64,000 nt of DNA from Glaesserella australis (GTDB taxonomy: Bacteria; Pseudomonadota; Gammaproteobacteria; Enterobacterales; Pasteurellaceae). Of the stretch, positions 46,263 through 56,541 are shown piece after piece; position 1 is the first letter of the stretch, and the number at the start of each line of letters is the position of its first letter. The DNA is taken from positions 1 to 64,000 of the forward strand of contig NZ_PTPX01000013.1 of assembly GCF_003260095.1 (NCBI RefSeq), written 5' to 3'. The notes beneath the pieces are model-generated. The model saw only the letters and a program-made list of their open reading frames with translations, was not told the origin of the DNA and made no database searches. The position numbers and the translations under genes were made by a program.

Positions 46263-46711
46263 TGTTGTTTCTCCTTCGGGCTAAATACATTTAACGCCCC
46301 TTCTAAAATTACCTTGCCTGTAGCAAGATCAATCAGCTGACTATCGAACACACCGAAGCCTGTGCTATCTTGAATCGACATTTTAATTTTAATTTGCAAC
46401 CGACTTCCTACAGGAATTTCATCTGTATGAATATGTAATTTTCTCGTACCAAGTAAATATCCCAAACGAATAGGTTCATCAGCCAGTACAGCCAAACACC
46501 CTGACCACGCAGCTACACCTTGTGCCATAATCTCAATACCTGCAAAGGTTGCTAATTTTCCATGTTTGATCAAAGGGTTATTTGCTCTTACTTCCATTTC
46601 GGCAATCAAAAAATCATCACCAAAATCCGTAATGCAATCAAGTAGTACCATTTCTCCACTGTGCGGTAAAAGCGGAGCCACTTGCTCAATCGGACAAACT
46701 AAACTAGCCAT
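46259..46711 (-). CDS. APE cluster beta-hydroxyacyl-ACP dehydratase (ApeP-like)
   Basis: 150-aa hotdog domain; PLLPHSGEMVLLDCITDFG and GIEIMAQGVAAWSG match the 3-hydroxydecanoyl-type APE dehydratase. Forms the conjugated double bonds together with the ketoreductase. Overlaps the upstream ketosynthase by 8 bases. Confidence 0.85.
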   Translation of the reverse strand: MASLVCPIEQVAPLLPHSGEMVLLDCITDFGDDFLIAEMEVRANNPLIKHGKLATFAGIEIMAQGVAAWSGCLAVLADEPIRLGYLLGTRKLHIHTDEIPVGSRLQIKIKMSIQDSTGFGVFDSQLIDLATGKVILEGALNVFSPKEKQQ

Positions 46712-47927
46712 CAGTTTCTCCTAAAATTAATACCGCATTATTACCACCAAAGGCAAAAGAGCTACTTGCGCCAATTCGCTGACCTTCTAGCCAATAACTC
46801 TGTTCATCCGTGATTAAAATCGGTGGTAGAGATTCATCACGTTGTTTATCCCAAAGTTGCGGAGGTAATTTACCTTTTGTGTTATATTGACGGCTAATTA
46901 CCGCCCATAAAATCGCCGCTTCAACGGCACCAGCGGCGCCCAGTGTATGCCCCGTATAAGGTTTTGTCGTCGTACAAGCGGTCTGATTTCCAAAAATTTT
47001 TGCAACTGCAAGGCTTTCCATTTGATCGTTATGTATCGTCCCTGTACCGTGCAGGTTAATCCAACCTATCTTATCTGCAAAAATTTGTGCCAAGTTCAAC
47101 GCATTTTGGAATGCTGAAATAGCCCCTTCGCCTTCGGGATGTGGCGAAGACATATGGTAAGCATCACTGCTTGATCCGTAGCCAAATAGTTGAATACGAT
47201 GTTCATCAAGCGGTTCCTTACTCATGATAAATACCGCTGCACCTTCACCAATATTAATGCCATTACGGTTAGCCGAGAATGGATTTGTACGTTGTTCTGA
47301 TAACACAGAAAGTGAACCGAAACCACTGACAGTTAAAGGTGAAAGCGTATCTACACCACCACAGATCACTGCATCACACAGATTATTTTTTAGTAAACGA
47401 GCCGCACTGATTAACGCTCTCGCCCCTGAAGTACAAGCGGTTGAAATACCGTAAGTTAAACCTTCTAAACCATAGACTTCTGCAACAAAATCAGCAGGTG
47501 CAGAAAAAATTTGTTGCTGTTGATAAAACTCTGCCCCTGACCAATCGTTATGCAATGCGCCTTGTTTAAACACAGGGATATTTTCGTCCACACCTGTTGT
47601 TGATGTTCCGATCACAACCGCAATACGCTGTTTGCCAAACCGTTTTATCGTTGCATAAATTTGTGGCTCAATTTGAGCAAGAGCATGCCAAAGAAGTTGA
47701 TTATTACGGCTATGGTGTACTTTATCGAGATCATCATGAAAAGGGCGTAAAGGCATATTACATTCACCAAAAACACCTTTTTTACCTTGAATTTGATGTT
47801 CACGAAATACTTTATCAGATTGCAGCAATGGGGAGTCTGCCCCTGTTAAAAGTTGGGCTAAATGTGTCTCAATGCCTTCACCTAAGCTACTGACTATGGC
47901 AGGTTGTGTTAAAAAGAAACTACTCAC
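46704..47927 (-). CDS. APE cluster beta-ketoacyl-ACP synthase
   Basis: 407 aa. The Cys is in GISTACTSGARALI, with His in NLHGTGTIHND and YTGHTLGAAGAVEA; all three catalytic residues are kept. It may pair with the chain-length-factor-like protein. The start at 47927 lies 11 bases after the lipoprotein gene. Confidence 0.9.
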   Translation of the reverse strand: MSSFFLTQPAIVSSLGEGIETHLAQLLTGADSPLLQSDKVFREHQIQGKKGVFGECNMPLRPFHDDLDKVHHSRNNQLLWHALAQIEPQIYATIKRFGKQRIAVVIGTSTTGVDENIPVFKQGALHNDWSGAEFYQQQQIFSAPADFVAEVYGLEGLTYGISTACTSGARALISAARLLKNNLCDAVICGGVDTLSPLTVSGFGSLSVLSEQRTNPFSANRNGINIGEGAAVFIMSKEPLDEHRIQLFGYGSSSDAYHMSSPHPEGEGAISAFQNALNLAQIFADKIGWINLHGTGTIHNDQMESLAVAKIFGNQTACTTTKPYTGHTLGAAGAVEAAILWAVISRQYNTKGKLPPQLWDKQRDESLPPILITDEQSYWLEGQRIGASSSFAFGGNNAVLILGETDG

Positions 47928-47938
47928 ACTGTCCTCTA

Positions 47939-48427
47939 CTATTCTAATAATTCAATGTGCCATCGGCTACCATCAGCAAGTGTAATCTGAAATTGATTTT
48001 TTTGCTGTAAGATACGCCATACTTCTTTGCCATTTATTTGATAAATCTGACCGCTTGTTGTTTGCTCAATTCCGCTAAAATCAAACAAAGGTTGTGTTGG
48101 GTTGAGTGCTGTTGCTAAAGCGGAATAAAGATGCTGAGCTTGTTGATTTGGCATGACAAATCCATCGTTTTTCCATCCATTCTTTTCCAAAATAAGACGA
48201 GCAATCGGCGCACCAAGCGGATCAGTTTGAACCCAGCGCCATTGGTGTGGGGTAAACTGAATAGCAAGTAAACTTGCTTCAGATTTTGGAGATTGCTGCT
48301 CAACTTTAAATAAAAGATTTTCAGTAGATTGTATAGGTAATTGCTGAACTGAAGGAGCAGAGCTACAAGCACCTAATGCATAAACCATACAGATCAGGCA
48401 GATTGTTTTGAATAACCGTATAACCAT
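47939..48427 (-). CDS. APE cluster lipoprotein, DUF3261-like
   Basis: 162 aa with a lipobox (YALGAC, Cys21). The rest is beta-rich (WRWVQTDPLGAPIARLILEKN). It is the first gene of the cluster, with a promoter presumably in the 176-bp gap shared with dapD. A role as outer-membrane acceptor or anchor for the polyene is inferred from context. Confidence 0.78.
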   Translation of the reverse strand: MVIRLFKTICLICMVYALGACSSAPSVQQLPIQSTENLLFKVEQQSPKSEASLLAIQFTPHQWRWVQTDPLGAPIARLILEKNGWKNDGFVMPNQQAQHLYSALATALNPTQPLFDFSGIEQTTSGQIYQINGKEVWRILQQKNQFQITLADGSRWHIELLE

Positions 48428-48603
48428 TTTATCAAATATTGCTTGAACCTATTATTAAAATAGTTGATTGTTTCATACTTCTGAATATTGAACAACACCC
48501 ATCAAAATCTACGAAGATATTTTTGTGAATTTAGTAGCAATCCCCCCGCTTATATGTTAAAAAGTCCGCCGATTTTAATTTTATTCACAAGAAGGAAATG
48601 CAA

Positions 48604-49428
48604 ATGTCTTTACAAGCAATTATTGAAGCGGCGTTTGAGCGTCGTGCTGAAATTACCCCAAAAACTGTTGATGCAGAAACTCGTGCAGCTGTTGAAGAAG
48701 TGATCAAAGGCTTAGATAACGGTTCATTACGTGTAGCGGAAAAAGTAGACGGCGAATGGGTCGTGAATCAATGGGTGAAAAAAGCAGTTTTACTCTCATT
48801 CCGTATCAACGACAACGAAATTATTGACGGCGCAGAAACCAAATACTACGACAAAGTGCCAACCAAATACGGTAAATATACTGAAGAACAATTCAAAGCA
48901 GACGGTATCCGTGCTGTACCAGGCGCAGTGGTACGTCAAGGTTCACACATTGAGAAAAACGTGGTGTTAATGCCGTCATTTGTTAATATCGGTGCTTATG
49001 TTGGCGAAGGCACGATGGTTGATACTTGGGTAACGGTTGGTTCTTGTGCACAAATCGGTAAAAACGTACATTTATCAGGCGGAGTGGGTATCGGTGGCGT
49101 ATTAGAGCCGTTACAAGCTAACCCAACCATTATCGGCGACAACTGCTTTATTGGTGCGCGTTCTGAAATCGTGGAAGGCGTGATTGTTGAAGACGGCTGT
49201 GTGATCTCAATGGGTGTATTTATCGGTCAATCGACCAAAATTTATGACCGTGAAACAGGAGAAATTCACTACGGACGTGTACCGGCTGGCTCTGTGGTGG
49301 TATCTGGTAGCCTTCCGTCAAAAGATGGCAAATACAACCTTTACTGTGCGGTCATCGTGAAAAAAGTAGACGAAAAAACCCGTGGTAAAGTGGGTATTAA
49401 CGATTTATTGCGCTCGATTGAAGAGTAA
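48604..49428 (+). CDS. dapD: 2,3,4,5-tetrahydropyridine-2,6-dicarboxylate N-succinyltransferase
   Basis: Lysine and diaminopimelate synthesis step. 274 aa with an N-terminal helical part and a left-handed beta-helix of hexapeptide repeats ([36 protein letters not shown]). The ATG at 48604 is preferred, with AAGGA at good spacing, and gives the normal length; an in-frame ATG at 48598 sits on the ribosome site. Divergent from the APE cluster. Confidence 0.95.
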   Translation: MSLQAIIEAAFERRAEITPKTVDAETRAAVEEVIKGLDNGSLRVAEKVDGEWVVNQWVKKAVLLSFRINDNEIIDGAETKYYDKVPTKYGKYTEEQFKADGIRAVPGAVVRQGSHIEKNVVLMPSFVNIGAYVGEGTMVDTWVTVGSCAQIGKNVHLSGGVGIGGVLEPLQANPTIIGDNCFIGARSEIVEGVIVEDGCVISMGVFIGQSTKIYDRETGEIHYGRVPAGSVVVSGSLPSKDGKYNLYCAVIVKKVDEKTRGKVGINDLLRSIEE

Positions 49429-49440
49429 TTTTGCTTCTGT

Positions 49441-49560
49441 TACCGTGGGTAAAACCCACGGTTAAGTATCAAAGCATTCCTTCAGAATGCAGGTTTATTT
49501 TCACCGCTACCCCAAAGGGATAGCTTTGCTTAACCTAGGGTAGCTTGCTACCCTAGGGAA
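49441..49560. repeat. Mosaic palindrome array between dapD and pgpC
   Basis: In order: CCGTGGGTAAAACCCACGG (49444-49462), GCATTCCTTCAGAATGC (49474-49490), a CTACCCC...GGGATAG unit, and CCTAGGGTAGCTTGCTACCC-TAGG preceded by GCTTAA. The GCTTAACCTAG link also occurs in the array at 59644-59811, and GCGTAACCTAG at 53410-53537. The first hairpin can terminate dapD. Confidence 0.7.
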
Positions 49561-49568
49561 AATCTCCT

Positions 49569-50177
49569 ATGAAACACATCTTTTTCGATCTCGACGGCAC
49601 GCTACATAAAGAGGATATTGAATTTGCCTTTATTCGATATTTGTTGAAAAAGCGACCACTCAATGTGCTAATTTTTCTGCCTATCTACCCGCTTGTATTA
49701 ATTGTTTATAAGTTTTTCCCAACAGAAAAATGGAGTTTAAACCTTCTCAACTTTATGATTAGCGTTGGCTGCTCTAAAGTTAAAATGGAACACTATTTCA
49801 CGGATTTTAAACAGCAATTCACCCTTACCCCATTGCCACAAGTTCAACAGGCGTTGCAACAACATCTTACTGCTCAAGATCAGATTTGGATTATTTCAGG
49901 TAGCCCCGTTGAGTTGATTTCACATTTCTATGCGGATTTACTGCAACTGCCGAATGTGCATTTGATTGGCTCAAGTTTGGAACATCGTTATGGGGCAATT
50001 TTGTTGAAAGAACGTTGCCTTGCAGAGAATAAAGTAAAGATGCTTGATAAACGTATCCAGCCACCTATTCAATTTGAAATCGGCTATTCTGATAGTTTAA
50101 CGGACCTACCGATGTTTAAACGATGTAAACAGGCAATGTGGGTTACTGAAGGAAAAATTCAGCACTTAAAGCTTTAG
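49569..50177 (+). CDS. pgpC: HAD phosphatase, phosphatidylglycerophosphatase C-like
   Basis: 202 aa. The HAD nucleophile motif is FFDLDGTLHKEDIEF, with motif II IWIISGSPVELI and the acidic motif GYSDSLTDLPM. An internal hydrophobic segment (LNVLIFLPIYPLVLIVYKF) fits the membrane-linked PgpC (YfhB) of E. coli, which dephosphorylates phosphatidylglycerophosphate. TCTCCT-rich leader from the repeat; the ribosome site is weak. Confidence 0.82.
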   Translation: MKHIFFDLDGTLHKEDIEFAFIRYLLKKRPLNVLIFLPIYPLVLIVYKFFPTEKWSLNLLNFMISVGCSKVKMEHYFTDFKQQFTLTPLPQVQQALQQHLTAQDQIWIISGSPVELISHFYADLLQLPNVHLIGSSLEHRYGAILLKERCLAENKVKMLDKRIQPPIQFEIGYSDSLTDLPMFKRCKQAMWVTEGKIQHLKL

Positions 50178-50298
50178 CAGATATACATAATCATCGACAA
50201 AATAGTGATTGTTTTTTAGCTAAAATTGATTAAAGACACTGCGATTTTTCCTAAAATCAGTATAATCAATTCATTGATTCACTCACCCGAGTCTGGTT

Positions 50299-52161
50299 AT
50301 GCAATTCTTAAATTCTTTTCTCCCTGATTTCCTGTTTCATCCACTTTTTTGGGTACTCACGTTACTTGTTTTTTCTATTTGGCAATTTATTCAAAATAAA
50401 TTGCGTATGGATATTGTGGCATTACTTGTAATTGCCTTTTTTAGCTTAACAGGTATTTTAACGGTAAATGAAGTATTCGCTGGTTTGAGTGATCCGAATG
50501 TCGTGCTGATTGCCTTACTCTTTATTGTGGGTGAAGGCTTGGTTAGAACAGGTATTGCTTACCAAGTGAGTGAATGGCTGATGCGTGTTGCTGGTGCGAG
50601 TGAGGTTCGTGTTCTCGTCTTATTAATGCTCTCTATTGCAGGCCTTGGCGCTTTTATGAGTTCAACAGGGATTGTGGCAATCTTTATTCCCGTCGTATTG
50701 GCAATTTGTTCTGGCATGGGCATTTCACCTAAACGGCTGATGATGCCCTTGAGTGTTGCGGGATTAATTAGTGGCATGATGACATTAATTGCAACTCCGC
50801 CAAATCTTGTTGCTCATTCTGAACTCGTTAAAGCTGGACATGAAGGCTTTGGCTTTTTTAGTTTTACACCGATTGGTGTAGCGGTGCTAGCATTAGGCAT
50901 TATCTACATGCTTTTTGCTCGGAATTGGCTTGATAATGGTGAAAATATCAATACAGAAAATAAGAAAAGTTCTTCGATGTACCAATTTATTGAAGAATAC
51001 CATCTCTCTGGTCGAGCCAAAATGGCAGTGATTACATCTAATTCTTTCTTAATTGGTAAAACAATCAATGAACTCAATTTACGTAGCGAATATGGACTAA
51101 ATATTGTTGCTATTCAGCGTGTAAAACGTTTTAGAGTGCTTTCTATTGCAGCCTATGGAACAGCAACATTGCAAGAAAAAGATATTCTTCTTATGGATAT
51201 TAGTATTGATGCCGAAACATTTGCACAACGTTGCGAAGAGTTTGGGTTAAAAAGTGTTGAATTAAAAGGCGATTATTTTTCTGAACATGCTAAATCGGTT
51301 GGTATGGCTGAGTTTTCTATCATGCCAGAAACGGGCAGTATTGGAAAAAGTATTAGTGAATTGAAATTCCGTTCAACTTATGGGCTAAGTGTGGTTGGTC
51401 TCAAACGTGATGGCGAAATTCTTGATGGAGATATTATTCATACGCCATTACGATTTGGGGATACGTTGCTTGTCATGGGGGTGTGGAATAACTTACTCAA
51501 AATGGACAAAGCGAACCGAGATTTCTTTTTACTTAATGCACCAGAAGAAAGTAAGCGTGTTGCCCCCGCGATAAGCCAAGCGCCTCATGCGATCTTTTCT
51601 ATTGTTACGATGGTTTTCTTAATGATCACAGGGCTTGTACCAAATGTCATTGCTGCACTCATTGCCTGTTTGATGTTAGGAAAATTCCGCTGTGTTGATA
51701 TGAAAAGTGCTTACGAATCTATTCACTGGCCAAGTATTGTTTTAATTGTAGGAATGATGCCATTTTCAATCGCGTTACAAAAAACGGGCGGGATTGATAT
51801 TGTTGTAAAAATGCTCACCGAGATTATGCAAGGATTGGGGATTCACTTTGTGTTGATCGTTCTCTTTGTATTTACTGCCATCATAGGCGCGTTTATTTCA
51901 AATACAGCAACAGCGATTTTAGTTATGCCTATTGCAATTGCAATTGCCCATCAACTCAATTTCTCGGCTGCACCTTTTGCCATGATTGTGGCAATTGCTT
52001 CATCCGCTGCATTTATTACACCAGTCTCATCGCCAGTAAATACCATGGTTCTTGCACCAGGTGGCTACAGTTTTATGGATTTTGTGAAAGTCGGATTACC
52101 ATTTACGATTTTAGTTATGTTGCTATCAGTCTTTTTGGTACCAATATTATTCCCCCTATAA
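50299..52161 (+). CDS. SLC13-family permease with two TrkA-C domains (YfbS-like)
   Basis: 620 aa. N-terminal and C-terminal membrane blocks (about residues 12-210 and 420-620) flank two TrkA-C domains (near 245-320 and 330-400), each marked by a GKTINELNLRSEYGLNI / GKSISELKFRSTYGLSV motif. Resembles DASS/sulfate or dicarboxylate permeases; the substrate is unknown. Conserved SNTATAILVMP and ATPPNLVAHS match SLC13 NT/TP motifs. Confidence 0.82.
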   Translation: MQFLNSFLPDFLFHPLFWVLTLLVFSIWQFIQNKLRMDIVALLVIAFFSLTGILTVNEVFAGLSDPNVVLIALLFIVGEGLVRTGIAYQVSEWLMRVAGASEVRVLVLLMLSIAGLGAFMSSTGIVAIFIPVVLAICSGMGISPKRLMMPLSVAGLISGMMTLIATPPNLVAHSELVKAGHEGFGFFSFTPIGVAVLALGIIYMLFARNWLDNGENINTENKKSSSMYQFIEEYHLSGRAKMAVITSNSFLIGKTINELNLRSEYGLNIVAIQRVKRFRVLSIAAYGTATLQEKDILLMDISIDAETFAQRCEEFGLKSVELKGDYFSEHAKSVGMAEFSIMPETGSIGKSISELKFRSTYGLSVVGLKRDGEILDGDIIHTPLRFGDTLLVMGVWNNLLKMDKANRDFFLLNAPEESKRVAPAISQAPHAIFSIVTMVFLMITGLVPNVIAALIACLMLGKFRCVDMKSAYESIHWPSIVLIVGMMPFSIALQKTGGIDIVVKMLTEIMQGLGIHFVLIVLFVFTAIIGAFISNTATAILVMPIAIAIAHQLNFSAAPFAMIVAIASSAAFITPVSSPVNTMVLAPGGYSFMDFVKVGLPFTILVMLLSVFLVPILFPL

Positions 52162-52181
52162 AACTATCGTTTATATTTCTA

Positions 52182-52214
52182 AAAAATAGCCTAGTACTAA
52201 ACTAGGCTATTTTT
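52182..52214. terminator. Bidirectional terminator between the permease and dnaJ
   Basis: A perfect 14-bp stem (52182-52195 with 52201-52214) with A/T ends on both sides, placed between two converging genes, so it serves both. Confidence 0.92.
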
Positions 52215-52221
52215 ATTCACT

Positions 52222-53358
52222 TTATTTCCCTAAATTATCAAAGAAATTTTTCACACCTTGGAAGAAGCCTTCATGTTTCGGACGATGTTGCCCTTTACCT
52301 TCTAAACTTTCTTCCAGTTTGCGTAATAACTCTTTCTGCTCTTCATTTAGCGAAACTGGGGTTTCGATAATCACTTTGCAGATTAAATCACCCGCATATC
52401 CGCCTCTCGCACTAGCAACGCCTTTGCCACGCACGCGGAATAGCTTGCCCGTTTGCGTTTCGGCTGGGACTTTGAGTTTCACTCGTCCGTCTAAAGTCGG
52501 CACTTCAATTTCGCCACCAAGTGCCGCCATAGTGAAGCTGATTGGCACTTCACAGTAGAGATTTGAACCATCACGCACGAAAATATCATGATCTTTCACG
52601 TGAATAACTACATATAAATCCCCTGCCGGTGCGCCGTTTTCGCCTGCTGCGCCTTCGCCGGATAAACGAAGTTGGTTGCCCGTATCCACGCCTGCCGGAA
52701 TGGTGACGGAGAGGTTTTTGGTTTTCTCCACACGTCCATCGCCGTGGCACGATTTACACGGTTTTTCGATTTTCTTACCTGTACCGTGACAGCTTGGGCA
52801 GACGGTTTCGGTCATAAAGAAGCCTTGCTGACGGCGAATTCGCCCTGAACCGTGGCAGTGCGGACAGGTTTCAACTTTACTACCCGCTTCCGCACCTGAA
52901 CCGTGACAAGTATCACATTGTACTAGTGTACGAATACGAATGTCTTTTTTCACGCCTTTCACGGCTTCTTCAAGGGTGATTTCTAAGTCGTAGCGTAAAT
53001 CATCGCCACGCACCACACGCTGACGGCGACCGCCTCCGCCAAATCCACCGCCGAACATTTCGCTGAAAATATCTTCAAATCCACCGAAACCGCCACCGCC
53101 AAATCCGCCGAAGCCACCAGCACCGCCCCCTTGCTCAAAGGCTTGATGACCGTACTGATCGTACATCGCCCGTTTTTCGCTGTCGCCTAACACTTCGTAG
53201 GCTTCTTTGATCTCTTTAAATTTTTCTTCTGCGTCTTTACTGCCTTGGTTTTTATCGGGGTGATGTTTTGCCGCCAAACGTTTATAGGCACGTTTGATCT
53301 CTTGCTCACTCGCCCCTTTTTGTAAACCTAGGACTTCGTAGTAATCTTTTTTTGCCAT
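52222..53358 (-). CDS. dnaJ: Chaperone DnaJ
   Basis: 378-aa Hsp40 co-chaperone of DnaK. J domain with HHPDKNQ, a Gly/Phe-rich stretch (about residues 75-110), four CxxCxGxG zinc motifs ([32 protein letters not shown]), then the substrate-binding part. The start [12 protein letters not shown] (ATG at 53358) is used rather than the longer frame to 53409. A repeat array and a small gene separate it from dnaK. Confidence 0.95.
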   Translation of the reverse strand: MAKKDYYEVLGLQKGASEQEIKRAYKRLAAKHHPDKNQGSKDAEEKFKEIKEAYEVLGDSEKRAMYDQYGHQAFEQGGGAGGFGGFGGGGFGGFEDIFSEMFGGGFGGGGRRQRVVRGDDLRYDLEITLEEAVKGVKKDIRIRTLVQCDTCHGSGAEAGSKVETCPHCHGSGRIRRQQGFFMTETVCPSCHGTGKKIEKPCKSCHGDGRVEKTKNLSVTIPAGVDTGNQLRLSGEGAAGENGAPAGDLYVVIHVKDHDIFVRDGSNLYCEVPISFTMAALGGEIEVPTLDGRVKLKVPAETQTGKLFRVRGKGVASARGGYAGDLICKVIIETPVSLNEEQKELLRKLEESLEGKGQHRPKHEGFFQGVKNFFDNLGK

Positions 53359-53409
53359 AGTATTTTGTTTGTAAAATTTTACGGAAATTTGACCGCTTGT
53401 AAGCTTCAT

Positions 53410-53537
53410 CCACGCACGGCAAGCCGTACGTGGTTACGATCAGCCTTCGGCTGAGTGAGCTGCTCTGCAGCTCTTCTTTTACAGCCCCAGCGAGGCTGAA
53501 CTATGCGTAACCTAGTACGGCTATGCCGTGCTAGGTA
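53410..53537. repeat. Mosaic palindrome array between dnaJ and the small gene
   Basis: A chain of hairpins: CCACGCACGGC/GCCGTACGTGG (53410-53433), CAGCCTTCGGCTG, GAGCTGCTCTGCAGCTC, AGCCCCAGCGAGGCT, and CCTAGTACGGC/GCCGTGCTAGG (53511-53535). The last unit is the exact reverse complement of the one at 59697-59721, 6 kb away. Probably breaks dnaK-dnaJ co-transcription. Confidence 0.75.
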
Positions 53538-53594
53538 GAGAGCATTGTCGATAGATAAATATACCAAAAGGGCGTGTTGCCACGCCCCCTTTAT

Positions 53595-53834
53595 CTATTC
53601 AGAAATATCAATGGTAACAAATTTATGACCTTTTGATGCAATATCTGCTAAATGGCTTTTAATGTTACTCGGAGATTTTTTAAAATCATTAACACTCACT
53701 TTTAGAGTTAGAGTCACCCCTCTCTCATAACAAAACTCAGCCAATTTGCTTAATTTCTGATAATTCTTCTCATCATAAGAAAGAACTAAATTAGCATTAT
53801 TCTCTACTAGGAATTTCAAATGAGCCATATCCAT
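53595..53834 (-). CDS. Small protein of unknown function coupled to dnaK
   Basis: 79 aa, [20 protein letters not shown] at the start, ending KFVTIDISE. Its ATG overlaps the dnaK TAA (TAATG), so translation is coupled. I do not recognise the family. It shows alternating beta and helical stretches and no signal or membrane segment. The dnaK-x-dnaJ arrangement is unusual; a heat-shock-regulated role is inferred from position only. The open frame and coupling argue it is real. Confidence 0.65.
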   Translation of the reverse strand: MDMAHLKFLVENNANLVLSYDEKNYQKLSKLAEFCYERGVTLTLKVSVNDFKKSPSNIKSHLADIASKGHKFVTIDISE

Positions 53835-55735
53835 TATTTATTATCCTTCACTTCTTCAAACTCAGCATCTACTACGCCGTCATCTTTTTGGCTTTGTTGT
53901 GCTTGTTGCTGACCTGCTTGAGCCTGTGCTTGACCTGCTTGGATTAACGGCTCAGACGCTTTTACTAAGGCTTCGATTTTCGCTTCAATGTCCGCTTTAT
54001 CTTCACCTTTCGCGGCTTTTTCTAAGTCTGCAACGGCTGCTTCGATCTTCGCTTTGTCATCTGCACTTAACTTGTCGCCTGCTTCAGTGATTTGCTTGCG
54101 AGTTGAGTGAGCAATCGCATCAGCTTGGTTGCGAGTTTGGACTAACTCTTCAAATTTGCGGTCTGCTTCGGCATTCGCTTCCGCATCACGCACCATTTGC
54201 TCGATTTCCGCATCACTTAAGCCTGAAGACGCTTGGATCTTAATTTGTTGCTCTTTACCTGTGTTCTTATCTTTCGCAGAAACGTGGATAATACCGTTTG
54301 CATCAATGTCGAATGTGACTTCGATTTGTGGCATACCACGTGGTGCTGGGTTGATCCCTTCAAGGTTGAACTGACCGAGCGATTTGTTATCGCTTGCACG
54401 TTTACGTTCACCTTGTAACACGTGAATGGTTACAGCACTTTGGTTATCTTCCGCTGTTGAGAACACTTGCGATTTTTTGGTTGGGATCGTGGTATTTTTC
54501 TCAATTAAGGTTGTCATCACGCCGCCCATTGTTTCGATACCTAATGATAATGGTGTTACGTCTAACAATAATACGTCTGTCACATCACCTGCCAACACAC
54601 CGCCTTGTACCGCAGCACCAATTGCCACCGCTTCATCTGGGTTCACGTCTTTACGTGGCTCTTTGCCGAAGAAGTCCGCCACTTTCTTCTGTACTAATGG
54701 CATACGGGTTTGACCGCCGACTAAAATCACATCGTTGATTTCAGACACACTTAAACCTGCGTCTGCTAATGCCACTTTGACTGGCTCTAATGAACGGTTT
54801 ACTAAATCTTCCACTAATGCTTCTAATTTCGCTCGAGTTACGGTTAGCACTAAGTGTTTTGGACCTGTTGCGTCTGCCGTAATGTATGGCAAGTTCACTT
54901 CTGTTGATTGAGCAGATGAAAGTTCGATTTTTGCTTTTTCTGCCGCTTCTTTCACACGTTGCATTGCCATAGAGTCGTTGCGTAAATCCACACCTTGCTC
55001 TTTTTGGAACTCTTCAACAAGGTAGTTGATTAAACGGTTGTCGAAGTCTTCACCACCTAAGTGCGTATCGCCGTTAGTTGCACGCACTTCAAAGGTTTGC
55101 TCGCCGTCTAAGTTGTCGATCTCAATGATTGACAAGTCGAATGTACCGCCCCCTAAGTCGTAAACTGCAACGATTTGATTCTCTTTTTTAGAGTCTAAAC
55201 CGTAAGCTAACGCCGCTGCTGTTGGTTCGTTGATGATACGTTTAACTTCTAAACCTGCGATACGACCTGCGTCTTTGGTTGCTTGACGTTGTGCGTCATT
55301 GAAGTATGCTGGCACGGTAATTACCGCTTCAGTTACTGGCTCACCTAAGAAATCTTCCGCTGTTTTCTTCATTTTTTTCAATACTTCAGCAGAGATTTGT
55401 GGCGGAGCCATTTTTTCGCCTTTAACCGATACCCACGCATCGCCGTTGTCCGCTTTGGTGATTTCAAACGGCATAATTTCAATATCACGTTGAACTTCAG
55501 AGTCAGTAAAACGGCGACCGATTAAACGTTTGATTGCAAATAACGTGTTTTTCGGGTTGGTGATCGCTTGACGTTTCGCTGGTTGCCCCACTAATGTTTC
55601 TTTATCAGTATAAGCAATGATTGACGGAGTTGTTCTTGCACCCTCTGCGTTTTCAATCACACGTGGTTTGTCGCCATCCATTACTGCTACACAAGAGTTG
55701 GTTGTACCTAAGTCAATACCAATGATTTTTCCCAT
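53834..55735 (-). CDS. dnaK: Chaperone DnaK (Hsp70)
   Basis: 633 aa. ATPase domain starts [16 protein letters not shown], with [13 protein letters not shown] and the phosphate-binding [13 protein letters not shown]; the substrate domain and Gln/Ala-rich C-terminal tail end [11 protein letters not shown]. Expected partner of DnaJ at 52222-53358. A sigma-32-like promoter lies upstream. Confidence 0.97.
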   Translation of the reverse strand: MGKIIGIDLGTTNSCVAVMDGDKPRVIENAEGARTTPSIIAYTDKETLVGQPAKRQAITNPKNTLFAIKRLIGRRFTDSEVQRDIEIMPFEITKADNGDAWVSVKGEKMAPPQISAEVLKKMKKTAEDFLGEPVTEAVITVPAYFNDAQRQATKDAGRIAGLEVKRIINEPTAAALAYGLDSKKENQIVAVYDLGGGTFDLSIIEIDNLDGEQTFEVRATNGDTHLGGEDFDNRLINYLVEEFQKEQGVDLRNDSMAMQRVKEAAEKAKIELSSAQSTEVNLPYITADATGPKHLVLTVTRAKLEALVEDLVNRSLEPVKVALADAGLSVSEINDVILVGGQTRMPLVQKKVADFFGKEPRKDVNPDEAVAIGAAVQGGVLAGDVTDVLLLDVTPLSLGIETMGGVMTTLIEKNTTIPTKKSQVFSTAEDNQSAVTIHVLQGERKRASDNKSLGQFNLEGINPAPRGMPQIEVTFDIDANGIIHVSAKDKNTGKEQQIKIQASSGLSDAEIEQMVRDAEANAEADRKFEELVQTRNQADAIAHSTRKQITEAGDKLSADDKAKIEAAVADLEKAAKGEDKADIEAKIEALVKASEPLIQAGQAQAQAGQQQAQQSQKDDGVVDAEFEEVKDNK

Positions 55736-55786
55736 AATTTGATTCCTCTAATATAAATTTGGTTAATTTGTTCAAGTTAGCTACAA

Positions 55787-55813
55787 GATTGTGCTTTTTC
55801 GCCACATTTCAAG
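55787..55813 (-). promoter_or_regulatory. Probable sigma-32 heat-shock promoter of dnaK
   Basis: On the minus strand, CTTGAAA (55813-55807) is an exact -35 for sigma-32. After 13 bases comes CACAATC (55793-55787), a partial match to the -10 CCCATNT. It is about 52 bases before the dnaK ATG. The -10 is imperfect, so this is a likely rather than certain call. Confidence 0.6.
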
Positions 55814-55953
55814 GGTAACTCAACACATTTTTCAAAAAAGAAACGGGAAGTTGTGCTACGTTCCCGCTCAGACGGAACAATAAATAGGGATAAAATTGAA
55901 CTCTTCAAGGGGAAAAGATAAAAAAATCTTCAAAAAGGAAAATTTTACGCAAT

Positions 55954-55985
55954 AAAAAACGCCGAGACATTGTATCTCGGCGCTT
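55954..55985 (-). terminator. Cold-shock gene terminator
   Basis: CGCCGAGA/TCTCGGCG (55960-55967 with 55975-55982), followed by a T-run on the minus strand, 22 bases after the csp stop codon. Confidence 0.88.
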
Positions 55986-56006
55986 CAATTCAGTTTATGG
56001 TGCTAA

Positions 56007-56219
56007 TTAGCGAACCACAACAACATCTACTGCAGCAGGACCACGTTGTGAATCTTGAATGTTAAATTCAACACGGTCGCCTTCTTTTAATGAACGAAAA
56101 CCTTCGCTTGCGATACCTGAAAAGTGTACGAACACATCTTTACCGCCGTTTTCAGGGGTGATGAAGCCGAAACCTTTATCAGAGTTGAACCATTTTACTG
56201 AACCGTTTAATTTAGACAT
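56007..56219 (-). CDS. Cold-shock domain protein (CspA family)
   Basis: 70 aa at most; the RNA-binding motifs are [18 protein letters not shown] (RNP1) and DVFVHFSGI (RNP2). The start MSKLNG (56219) has AAGGAAG upstream; the longer frame to 56264 is rejected. Which CspA/C/D/E paralogue it is cannot be told from this alone. Confidence 0.92.
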   Translation of the reverse strand: MSKLNGSVKWFNSDKGFGFITPENGGKDVFVHFSGIASEGFRSLKEGDRVEFNIQDSQRGPAAVDVVVVR

Positions 56220-56541
56220 AGTGTCTTCCTTCTTAAGAAATTTAAATTTGTGTGCTTGAAACAAGCGGTAACGCTAAGGGCTAGAACTTAATTAAGGTAG
56301 ATATTGGTAGAACTTTCAAGAACAAATTTAAAACTTGTAGAACAGGAAGTGCAATAAATAACGAACTTAGGTAAATCGCAATTAGCTTGAGACGCATTAG
56401 AACACGTTTAAGGTGCAAAAGCGAACATTAAATATCAAATTTACAAAATAAATCTCTTACAAGCGGTCGAATACTTGGCATTTTTTGCAAAATTCTGCCA
56501 AAATCGCACCGCTTGTCATTATTTATTAAAGAGAAAAGATT
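56220..56541. other. Long divergent leader region of csp and trpS, with an uptake-signal pair
   Basis: No gene is seen. The csp side is AT-rich and may form a long leader, as in other cold-shock genes, but I see no clear cold box. An inverted uptake-signal pair (ACAAGCGGT at 56459-56467 and ACCGCTTGT at 56508-56516) flanks a TTGGCA...TGCCAA inverted repeat just before trpS. Confidence 0.5.
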
